Assembly (NCBI RefSeq): GCF_020667895.1
Contig: NZ_JAFMPS010000010.1
Coordinates: 1-64,000 of the forward strand
Reading direction: 5' to 3'
Origin: Alcanivorax sp. 1008
GTDB lineage: Bacteria > Pseudomonadota > Gammaproteobacteria > Pseudomonadales > Alcanivoracaceae
Length of the DNA: 64,000 nucleotides
In this document: positions 57,341-64,000 of the stretch, piece by piece
Layout: every line of letters begins with the position of its first letter
Numbering within the stretch: the first letter of the stretch is position 1
Position numbers and translations under genes: made by a program
Notes under the pieces: model-generated
Database searches by the model: none
What the model was told of the DNA's origin: nothing
Seen by the model: only the letters and a program-made list of their open reading frames with translations

Positions 57341-58314
57341 TTCCCTATCATGGCTGTCAGCACGGTGGTCAGCCGGGTCACTATGAGTCCTGGTTTCTGC
57401 GCGCCAACCACCCTTCAAAAGCACAGGCATTCTGGATTCGCTACACCCTGTTTGTGCCCAAGGATAAACGCCCGTCGCTGGGTGAGCTTTGGGCCATCTG
57501 GTTTGATGGTGAGCAGGACCGGGTGATTGCGGTCAAGCAGGAACACCCTTTGTCCGACTGCGAATTCGGCGCCGGTGAAATGCAGGTCCGCATCGGTGAT
57601 TCGCGCCTTGAAAGCCACCAGCTTAGCGGCAGCGCCCGCCACAATGGCCACGAGATCAGCTGGAATCTCGGCTATGAGGGCGAGCCACAAACCCTGCTAT
57701 TTCTGCCAGAGAATCTGTACAAAGCCCGCCTGCCGAAAGCCAAGTCCGTAGTCAGCCGTCCTCAGGTGTGCTACCGCGGCAAGCTGGTGGTGGATGGCGA
57801 AGAGATGATCATTGACGGCTGGGCGGGCAGTGAAAATCATAATTGGGGCAGCCAGCACACGGACCAATACGCCTGGGGTCAGGTGGCAGCTTTTGATAAC
57901 GCCCCTGGGGCCTTCCTTGAATGTATTACTGCCCGAGTCAAGGTAGGGCCCCTGCGCTCCCCATGGATGAGCATCGCCTGCTTGCGTTTGGATGGGCGGG
58001 ACTATCTATTTAACAGTTTGGGGCGAGCATTTCGTGCGGACGGTCGCTACCACTTCTTTGACTGGCAGCTGCAGACCAGTAACGGTCGCGAAGGCCTCAA
58101 GATTTCCATGAGTGCGCCGGCAAACCACTTCACCGCCCTGACCTATTACAACCCACCCAAAGGCAGCAAGACCTGCCTGAACAGCAAGATTGCCCGCTGT
58201 CAGGTCACTCTGGAAAGGCCGGGCGAACCGCCCTTGATCCTGACCAGCAGCCATGGCGCTGCCTTCGAGATCCTCACAGACCGTAACGATCACGGCGTAC
58301 CACTATCAGTCTAA
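57337..58314 (+). CDS. AttH/CrtC-like (carotenoid hydratase-fold) protein
   Basis: The 325-residue product is beta-rich and resembles the two-lipocalin fold of hydroxyneurosporene synthase (CrtC) and AttH. The key stretch is GWAGSENHNWGSQHTDQYAW, with E166, H168, N169 and W170. CrtC adds water across an isoprenoid double bond; other members have unknown activity. No carotenoid genes lie in the window. Coupling to a GMC oxidase and an SDR suggests modification of a hydrophobic lipid or isoprenoid. It is the last gene of the run and is followed by a strong hairpin. Confidence 0.68.
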   Translation: MIPYHGCQHGGQPGHYESWFLRANHPSKAQAFWIRYTLFVPKDKRPSLGELWAIWFDGEQDRVIAVKQEHPLSDCEFGAGEMQVRIGDSRLESHQLSGSARHNGHEISWNLGYEGEPQTLLFLPENLYKARLPKAKSVVSRPQVCYRGKLVVDGEEMIIDGWAGSENHNWGSQHTDQYAWGQVAAFDNAPGAFLECITARVKVGPLRSPWMSIACLRLDGRDYLFNSLGRAFRADGRYHFFDWQLQTSNGREGLKISMSAPANHFTALTYYNPPKGSKTCLNSKIARCQVTLERPGEPPLILTSSHGAAFEILTDRNDHGVPLSV

Positions 58315-58319
58315 CCGTG

Positions 58320-58362
58320 CATTATGGCGGCACCTTCATAACAGGGTGGTGCCGCCATAATG
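58320..58362. terminator. long hairpin at the end of the SDR-GMC operon
   Basis: Perfect 15-base arms, CATTATGGCGGCACC (58320-58334) and GGTGCCGCCATAATG (58348-58362), with a 13-base loop. It starts just past the plus-strand stop and lies before the convergent DUF1080 gene. There is no T-run, so Rho-independent action is doubtful. Confidence 0.5.
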
Positions 58363-58403
58363 GAAACTTACTCAAGCATGGATTTTACAGCCATGACGGG
58401 ATA

Positions 58404-59549
58404 TCAGAATTCCCGGAAATGCACTCCACGATATTGCATGCGCAGTGCATCTTGCTCCTTGGAGGGGAGCATCAAAAGAGGGAAAGGTGCCAATGGACCG
58501 GCCAAACCCCAGTCATGTCTGTTCTCAAAAGGATTCTTCGATACATGCAGCTGGAATGAAATCCTGCCTGGACGGGAAACACCGCACTCACGGTTTTTTC
58601 CAAGGTAACATTTTTTCCACCACCACTCGTAATAGTGCGGCTCTGCGTTTCGCAAGATAACGCGACCATTCAATGCCGTGGTGACCCTGCCGTCCTCATA
58701 ACGGATATACAGAGTATTCCACTGACCACCACTCTTGTAGGGATGATCTGCGCGGCTTCTTATTCCCTCTGCCCTTAATACTGAGAGCGCCTGATCCTCT
58801 CTCATATATACACGACTACCAAGCTGGGGCGAATGAGTCTTCGGGGTCAACCACTGGTAAGAGTCGCGTGTCTCATCGAATATGAGACCAGTACGCATTG
58901 GACCAGGGTCTATGTCCCACGGTACGAGACGCCGCTGGGGCTCCACTGCGTGGACATCAACTTGCGGACCATTCATCCAACCACCCTGGGGCAGGCCGAA
59001 CGGAAGCATAGACTGTATCTCAAAAATATTCGGAGCACGGTTCGGGTTATCCGCACTTGCAGGCTGCCATTGTGAGGCGAATTGAATTCCACTATTCCCC
59101 TGATTCCCCTCCAGCGCACGAAACTGGGTAATAAACTCGAAGTTCCCTTCAAATTGATTGCTATACTCCAAATTGATGTATCCGTGCCCTTCACCTGACA
59201 GAATCGCCTTTCCTCTGGTATCGATCTCAATAGCCTGATCTTGGCGGTTGTAAGTAATACCATGCTCTGCATATCGCGACCGCGGCAGAGGGGCGTAGTA
59301 TTCACTTCCCTTGCCGGTGACATATACGTTCCAGTATTTTTCAAAATCGTTATAAAAATTAAACCTCTCCCAGCCACCATACTGGCCGCCAGGCGCACAG
59401 GAAGACTGCCATACCTCACTGCAATCGTAGTCTGGCACTCCTACGGAGGCTGCAAGAACATATCCCGATAACGCTGTGGATATTAGCGGTGCAATTAGGA
59501 ACCTAAAAAAATAGGAACAAATATTATTCATTCTTCCTGCTTGTTTCAT
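58404..59549 (-). CDS. secreted DUF1080 (3-keto-disaccharide hydrolase / GH16-like) protein
   Basis: The 381-residue product has a Sec signal peptide (cleavage near VLAAS) and a concanavalin-like domain. Matching elements are NSGIQFASQWQP, the central FEIQSMLPFGLPQGG and DVHAVEP, WNTLYIRYEDGRVTTALNG near the end, and ISFQLHVS; the chain ends MQYRGVHFREF. Several Cys suggest disulfides. DUF1080 proteins include hydrolases of 3-keto-glucosides. The coding DNA is AT-richer than its neighbours, which suggests recent acquisition. ATG 59549 has GGAG upstream; ATGs at 59591 and 59531 are alternatives. Confidence 0.75.
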   Translation of the reverse strand: MKQAGRMNNICSYFFRFLIAPLISTALSGYVLAASVGVPDYDCSEVWQSSCAPGGQYGGWERFNFYNDFEKYWNVYVTGKGSEYYAPLPRSRYAEHGITYNRQDQAIEIDTRGKAILSGEGHGYINLEYSNQFEGNFEFITQFRALEGNQGNSGIQFASQWQPASADNPNRAPNIFEIQSMLPFGLPQGGWMNGPQVDVHAVEPQRRLVPWDIDPGPMRTGLIFDETRDSYQWLTPKTHSPQLGSRVYMREDQALSVLRAEGIRSRADHPYKSGGQWNTLYIRYEDGRVTTALNGRVILRNAEPHYYEWWWKKCYLGKNRECGVSRPGRISFQLHVSKNPFENRHDWGLAGPLAPFPLLMLPSKEQDALRMQYRGVHFREF

Positions 59550-59956
59550 AATTCGGATCTCCCCAGATACAGCACCTGAATTTTTACGCATAATTTTCTA
59601 CCCACTATGTGAGCGTTCTATGCCGGGCTTAGCTGTTCGGCGAGTGGATTAAAATCGGTTCCATAGCCGCTTTCCGCCACCTTTTAACAAATGCCTGCGG
59701 CTGGCTATCGAGTAACTGAAAATACATGCCTGACAATAAGTGGAAGGAATGATGGCAGAGGACAGAGTCCATACAAACGCACTAGCAGAAAGTCAGGGCA
59801 GGTATCACCACGGATAAGGCGCTGGAGCGGCATATTTGGTGAGCTTCGCGGAAGTGCGCATCTGCCCACAAAGGGCTATTATCGATAACTTGCCATGCGG
59901 TCTTGTGTGCTGGCGTGGCACCCGGCACAGGATCAGTTCGGGTACGGAGGGACACC
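59550..59956. other. intergenic region upstream of the adenylate cyclase
   Basis: This is a divergent gap of 407 bases (its left end is the alternative 5' part of the DUF1080 gene). I see no consensus promoter, repeat or convincing gene. An in-frame extension of the cyclase reaches 59903 without a better start. One tiny frame near 59750 with a GGAAGG site codes 22 residues and was not accepted. Confidence 0.4.
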
Positions 59957-61483
59957 ATGGCTGGCAGTACAGCAGGATCACATCAGACGGGAGCGCGCAT
60001 CAGACAGAAGCTCAGTAACGTGCGTCGCAACCTCAGTGACGGCATAGCGCCGCTACTACCCGAGTATTTCCCGGTTGCCTGGAAACTGGGCCTGTCAATT
60101 TCCATCATGATCCTGCTTGGCATGGCCGTTCTGGGCAGCGTTCTTATGAACAGCCAGCTCTCCAGAATGCAGAATCAGGCAGATGAATTTGGCGGTACAC
60201 TCGCCCAGCAACTGGCTGACACGACCCGCGAGCCACTGCTGGCAGAGGATCGCTTCAGCGTCAACATTATTCTCGGCAACCTGCTGCAAAGTGAGTCACT
60301 ACATGGTGCCGCCTTGTTCGACAGTAATGGTGTGCTGATTGAGCAGGTAGGCTCATTGCCAAAGGACATTCTGCCCACCGCCAATAGCAACATGCTGCGC
60401 TGGCAAAATGGTGCAGAGCTGCTAACCACTTACTTCGCTCCGGTAAAAGTGAATGAACTGACCGCAGGCCATGCCGCAATCAGCCTTTCCCGGGCGCCAA
60501 TTGATGCGGCCAGAGAGGAAGTACGACAAACCATTCTTACCGCCACCATGGTGATGAGCCTGATCGCCATTATCGTAGCGTTCCTGGTCAGCCGTCGCCT
60601 GTCTCGGCCTATCCACGACCTGCTGGAAGCGGCCACCGCCTTACGCGCTGGCAATCTGGAGTTTCGCCTATCCGACCGGCGCAATGATGAGATCGGCCAG
60701 CTGGTTGATGCCTACCACAATATGGCATCCGGTTTACTGGAAAAAAGCCAGGTCGAAAAGGTCTTGTCGCGCTTTGTCAGTCCGACTGTTGCGAAGAAAA
60801 TGATGTCAGACCTCAAGCAGGTTTCTCTGGGCGGCCGTGAGGTGGAAGCCACAGTTGTGTTCGCTGACATTGTTGGCTTCACTCGCCTGTCAGAAAGCAT
60901 TGCACCAGACGCAGTGGCTGAATTGCTCAACGCCTACTTCGATGCAATCTCCATGGCCGCTACTTTCTACCGCGGCACCATTGATAAATACATGGGTGAC
61001 TGTGCCATGATAATTTTTGGCATACCCGAAGACGACTCCGAGCACAGCTATCACGGCCTATGCTGTGCAATCATGATCCAGCGGTTAGTTGATCGGCTAA
61101 ACGTCCTGCGCAGCAGCCAGGGCCTGACCACGGTAAATTTCCGCATCGGCATCAACACCGGCACCATGCTGGCAGGCAACCTTGGCTCCCACGACAGGAT
61201 GCAGTACACCGTCGTTGGTGACGCTGTGAATCTTGCCTCGCGACTATCCAACATGGCTGGGGCGGGAGAAGTGGTTGCCTGTTCTGAAATGGTAACCAAG
61301 CCCAATATTCAGTCGCGCGTACGGATACGCCAATCCGGTGCCATGCGCGTTCGAGGCCGCTCGGAATCGGTGAATACCTTTATCGTTGAGGGGGTTCATG
61401 CCCAATCAGAAACGCTGATGGAACAACGCATTGCAACTTTTATCAATCAACTTATGGACTTGCATCTTCGTGCAACTGAATAA
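59957..61483 (+). CDS. membrane-bound class III adenylate cyclase with HAMP domain
   Basis: The 508-residue product has a membrane helix at about 41-65, a periplasmic sensor of about 130 residues, a second helix at about 193-212, a HAMP domain, and a C-terminal class III cyclase. The two metal aspartates are D304 (FADIVGF) and D348 (MGD). The substrate-specifying pair is K344 and D422, which predicts ATP rather than GTP, and N425/R429 are the transition-state residues. All catalytic positions are intact. ATG 59957 follows GGAGGG. The next gene starts within its last codons. Confidence 0.9.
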   Translation: MAGSTAGSHQTGARIRQKLSNVRRNLSDGIAPLLPEYFPVAWKLGLSISIMILLGMAVLGSVLMNSQLSRMQNQADEFGGTLAQQLADTTREPLLAEDRFSVNIILGNLLQSESLHGAALFDSNGVLIEQVGSLPKDILPTANSNMLRWQNGAELLTTYFAPVKVNELTAGHAAISLSRAPIDAAREEVRQTILTATMVMSLIAIIVAFLVSRRLSRPIHDLLEAATALRAGNLEFRLSDRRNDEIGQLVDAYHNMASGLLEKSQVEKVLSRFVSPTVAKKMMSDLKQVSLGGREVEATVVFADIVGFTRLSESIAPDAVAELLNAYFDAISMAATFYRGTIDKYMGDCAMIIFGIPEDDSEHSYHGLCCAIMIQRLVDRLNVLRSSQGLTTVNFRIGINTGTMLAGNLGSHDRMQYTVVGDAVNLASRLSNMAGAGEVVACSEMVTKPNIQSRVRIRQSGAMRVRGRSESVNTFIVEGVHAQSETLMEQRIATFINQLMDLHLRATE

Positions 61484-62498
61484 ATTCGTCACTCTGTTAA
61501 GCGTACTGCTCTTTAGCGGATGCACCCATCAGGCGCTGATGGAGTCTGATCTAAACAGCGAGCTGGGCAGCGCCCGAAGCAATGCGCAATACGCAAAGGC
61601 GCTAAGTATCATTAGAAAAACGCCAGACGAGCATCCTCAGTATCAGCTCATTCAACAGCAACGAGAAGCGGTGCTCAATGAGATTACTCTGCACCTGCAA
61701 GGGCGAATTGCGGAGGCTGACAGACTGACCCGAAGCGGTCGCTGGCAAGAGGCATTTAGCCTGATCAGTGATCTGGACAAGCAGTGGCGCGGCAACGAAG
61801 ACATTACTGCCGCTCGACAAACACTGGAACACCGCCGACATCAACGGCTGCAGCAACTACGCGCTGACCTGCTATCGTCAGAGGCTGATTGGCTTCTAGC
61901 CCATAGAAGCAGCATTAACCAACTGGAAACGCTAGCCAACCGGCAAGCGGACAATTTGGCCAGCCAAATCCAGCATAGACAGTCGGACTTGGCTGATGAA
62001 ATGTCTCAACTAGGTTATTTCTTTGCAGAACAAAATGACTGGCGGCGCACCCAAGTACTACTTGGCGGTGCCCGGAAGCTGCGGGATTCGGAGGAGTATG
62101 ATCCGCTACTCACGGAGGCAGAAAGGCAACTGGCTGGCGCCGCTCACCGGCGTGAACAGGCCGCCAGTGCGCGTACCCAGCAGCGCGCCAATGCGCTGAT
62201 TGAAGCATATCGAAAATCAGACTCCATCAATGACCTGGTTACCGCCCGCGACTACCTGCAGAAAAACAATGAGGATGGCAGCCTGGATGAAATAGCCTCC
62301 GACCTGGAGAGTCTGTGCCGGGAACGCTTCGATCAGGGAGTGCGCAAGGGCGATCGCCTTTATGCGGCAGGCAATTATCCTGAGGCAGAAAAAACATGGC
62401 AGGAAGTCTTACCTTTGTATCCAGGCGATGGTGACTTATCAGGAAAAATTCAGCGGGTACAGCGCGTGCTGAGCAACTTACAGAACCTGAAGCGCTGA
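61470..62498 (+). CDS. TPR-like lipoprotein coupled to the adenylate cyclase
   Basis: The 342-residue product starts at GTG 61470, 14 bases before the end of the cyclase gene in another frame. It has a lipoprotein signal with lipobox FSGC (Cys near residue 18). The rest is almost all helical, charged and Gln/Arg/Leu-rich, with TPR-like units (for example LTRSGRWQEAFSLISDLDKQ and LYAAGNYPEAEKTWQEVLPL). No enzyme motif was seen. The overlap suggests it works with the cyclase, perhaps on its periplasmic side; this is inference. Confidence 0.75.
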   Translation: MQLNKFVTLLSVLLFSGCTHQALMESDLNSELGSARSNAQYAKALSIIRKTPDEHPQYQLIQQQREAVLNEITLHLQGRIAEADRLTRSGRWQEAFSLISDLDKQWRGNEDITAARQTLEHRRHQRLQQLRADLLSSEADWLLAHRSSINQLETLANRQADNLASQIQHRQSDLADEMSQLGYFFAEQNDWRRTQVLLGGARKLRDSEEYDPLLTEAERQLAGAAHRREQAASARTQQRANALIEAYRKSDSINDLVTARDYLQKNNEDGSLDEIASDLESLCRERFDQGVRKGDRLYAAGNYPEAEKTWQEVLPLYPGDGDLSGKIQRVQRVLSNLQNLKR

Positions 62499-62538
62499 GC
62501 CCCATCCCAACGCAGTGAGACAGGGCTCAGAAACAGTA

Positions 62539-63501
62539 TCAGCCCAGTAGCATCCACGCAGCCACAGCGGCAACTGCCAAAGCGCCTATGCCTGCGATCA
62601 TCACACCCTTGGACTTTGCAGGTTCTGGCTGTGCCACCGGATTGGCCACCGGGCGCGGCGCCGGCTTGGCGGCAACAGGACGAGCCGGCTGCGGAGGTGG
62701 AGCAGCCGGTTTAGCAGGAGTGGCACCCGCAGCGGGCTGCGCTGATACAGACACGGCAGGCCTGAACATGGTTTTATCACCACCTTCCTGCTCCGCAACT
62801 ACAGGGGCTTCTGGCGCTTCAACCTGGAAAACCAGCGTATCAAAACGCAACTCATCCCCAGGGTTGACCACCCCCTCCTGAACCTTACGCCGATTGACGT
62901 AGGTACCATTCGACGAGCCCAGATCCTTGACATGCAAACGGCCACTCTGGAAATAAAGCTCAGCATGCTGCCTGGATACATGGGTGCCCGGTAGCACGAT
63001 GTCGCAGCCCTGTGAGCGCCCCAGAATAGCTCGGCCCGTGGGCGGGATGGGAAATGCCTCCCCGGCGATGGAACCGGTTTTACCTCGCAGCAGCCAGCCC
63101 ACCGGTACGCCACCCACACCAGGGCCGCTACCTGGACGCACTGACGCATTGAGCCCCTGCAGGGCAGGAGAAATTGCAGTCGCCGAATCCTCAGGCTGGG
63201 CTTTAAGCTGCTCCTTCGGATCAACCAGATGCAGCTCTGAAGTGTTCAGCCGAAGCACGTCACCAGCACGTAACTGGGTCCGCGCCTTTATCTGCTTGCC
63301 ATTAACGAAGGTGCCGGTAATGCTGCCAGCATCGGTGATAAATATCCGGTCGTCGTCCTCGACGCGAAGCTCGGCGTGGAAATTACTGATGCCGTCCTCA
63401 TCCAGAACGATATCGTTGGACTTATCCCGCCCCATGGAATAACGGGAATCCACCAGCCAGATAGCAGCCTTACTATGGTCCTTGAATTGCAGCTTGAGCA
63501 T
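62539..63501 (-). CDS. tandem FHA-domain protein with C-terminal membrane tail
   Basis: The 320-residue product has two forkhead-associated domains. The first (about residues 22-92) has MGRDKSNDIVL but SNFH in place of the usual S-x-x-H context. The second (about 155-230) is canonical with LGRSQGCDIVL, VSRQHAEL and GSSNGTYVN. A Pro/Ala-rich linker follows, then a single C-terminal hydrophobic helix (MIAGIGALAVAAVAAWMLLG), giving a cytosolic phosphothreonine reader anchored by its tail. No Ser/Thr kinase is in the window. It follows gspD by 131 bases on the same strand. Confidence 0.88.
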   Translation of the reverse strand: MLKLQFKDHSKAAIWLVDSRYSMGRDKSNDIVLDEDGISNFHAELRVEDDDRIFITDAGSITGTFVNGKQIKARTQLRAGDVLRLNTSELHLVDPKEQLKAQPEDSATAISPALQGLNASVRPGSGPGVGGVPVGWLLRGKTGSIAGEAFPIPPTGRAILGRSQGCDIVLPGTHVSRQHAELYFQSGRLHVKDLGSSNGTYVNRRKVQEGVVNPGDELRFDTLVFQVEAPEAPVVAEQEGGDKTMFRPAVSVSAQPAAGATPAKPAAPPPQPARPVAAKPAPRPVANPVAQPEPAKSKGVMIAGIGALAVAAVAAWMLLG

Positions 63502-63632
63502 ATTCCCTTCAACTCCATGCCAGATACGGTCTACTGACCGGGCGCTGTACCCCTAATGCCTTAACCAGACTCGAATATACGGGACATTCGGCACCAATGT
63601 GAACACCATATGGCCAGCCAAATGCCATCAAA

Positions 63633-64000
63633 TTACTCGGACTCCGGCTCAGACTCCTCCCCTTCAGCCGACATGTCGGCTGAAGGATGGCGGTTTCCAA
63701 GCCAGTGCTTCATCTCCTCCGGCACAGGACGCCGCCCCTCAAACAGCTGGTCAACATCAGCCGGCAATGGATCCCGCGTCGTTCTCTTTAGCTCGCCGTC
63801 GTCGTCTACCCGGAATTGCAACGTGGTAATCCCCAGGTAGCGCTGCCTTGCAATGCTGACGTTATCACCTCGATCGCTAATAATAGTCGGCCGCAGGAAT
63901 ACCATCAGATTACGCTTAACCCGCTGAGTACTGGTGGAACGGAACAACACCCCCAACACGGGAATGCTACCCAGAATCGGCACTTTCCGAACAGTTTTTT
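63633..64000 (-). CDS. gspD: type II secretion secretin GspD, C-terminal part (5' end outside the window)
   Basis: Only the last 122 or so codons are present; the gene continues past 64000. The visible start KVPILGSIPVLGVLFR is the conserved end of the secretin beta-barrel domain. NLMVFLRPTI follows, then the S-domain-like tail and an acidic C-terminus. Secretins form the outer membrane pore of type II secretion. A perfect 26-base palindrome lies inside the coding region near the 3' end (63661-63686). Other gsp genes would lie to the right if present. Confidence 0.88.
   Translation of the reverse strand, partial: KTVRKVPILGSIPVLGVLFRSTSTQRVKRNLMVFLRPTIISDRGDNVSIARQRYLGITTLQFRVDDDGELKRTTRDPLPADVDQLFEGRRPVPEEMKHWLGNRHPSADMSAEGEESEPESE
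63661..63686. repeat. perfect 26-bp palindrome inside the gspD 3' end
   Basis: The 13-base half CCTTCAGCCGACA is followed directly by its reverse complement, with no loop. It codes for part of the acidic tail of the secretin, about 25 bases before the stop. No second copy is seen in the window. Confidence 0.9.

Noticed and set aside
59749-59820. 22-codon frame with a GGAAGG site upstream of the cyclase
   Set aside because: No recognisable sequence features; likely chance.

Overview
The window is a 64 kb piece of a gammaproteobacterial chromosome of moderate to high GC. Gene content and order (rluD-pgeF-clpB divergent from bamD; proA-nadD-rsfS-rlmH-mrdA-mrdB-mltB-rlpA-dacA-dat-ybeD; lipB-lipA) fit the oceanospirilloid and marine hydrocarbon-degrader branch (Alcanivorax / Ketobacter / Marinobacter-like). 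A Marinobacter-type fused fatty acyl reductase supports that placement. The assignment comes from recognising families by eye; no database was searched.

Layout. 1-306: promoter and boxA leader of an rRNA operon reading leftwards out of the window. 307-4544: pssA and the ilvI-ilvN-ilvC branched-chain operon (minus). 4.9-10.7 kb: DUF4124 protein, clpB, pgeF, rluD and the divergent bamD. 10.8-12.1 kb: an alpha/beta hydrolase fused to a PilZ domain. 12.3-22.4 kb: a long plus-strand run for proline and NAD synthesis, ribosome silencing and methylation, and the elongation peptidoglycan machinery. 22.5-28.2 kb: a minus-strand accessory block (EptA-like transferase, VAT1-like reductase, cupredoxin, CopA) that separates ybeD from lipB. 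28.3-34.4 kb: lipB, lipA, an RDD protein, mpl, PPi-dependent phosphofructokinase, a secreted rhodanese and pyrophosphatase. 34.4-44.8 kb: molybdopterin oxidoreductase, orphan hybrid kinase, MoxR/VWA pair, HAD hydrolase and small metabolic genes.

44.9-58.3 kb is the most distinctive part. A FabR/DesT-like TetR regulator lies divergent from a 670-residue fatty acyl reductase. These are followed by an OsmC-YcaO fusion bracketed by two terminators with an identical 29-bp core, a large propeller-and-repeat lipoprotein, and a four-gene run: an SDR resembling the C-terminal half of the reductase, a GMC oxidoreductase resembling long-chain alcohol oxidases, a small beta-rich protein, and an AttH/CrtC-like protein. 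I infer a lipid, alcohol or isoprenoid redox pathway; its substrate is unknown.

58.4-64 kb: a secreted DUF1080 protein, a membrane class III adenylate cyclase coupled to a lipoprotein, a tail-anchored double-FHA protein and the 3' end of a secretin gene (gspD). No tRNA, IS element, prophage or CRISPR array was seen.
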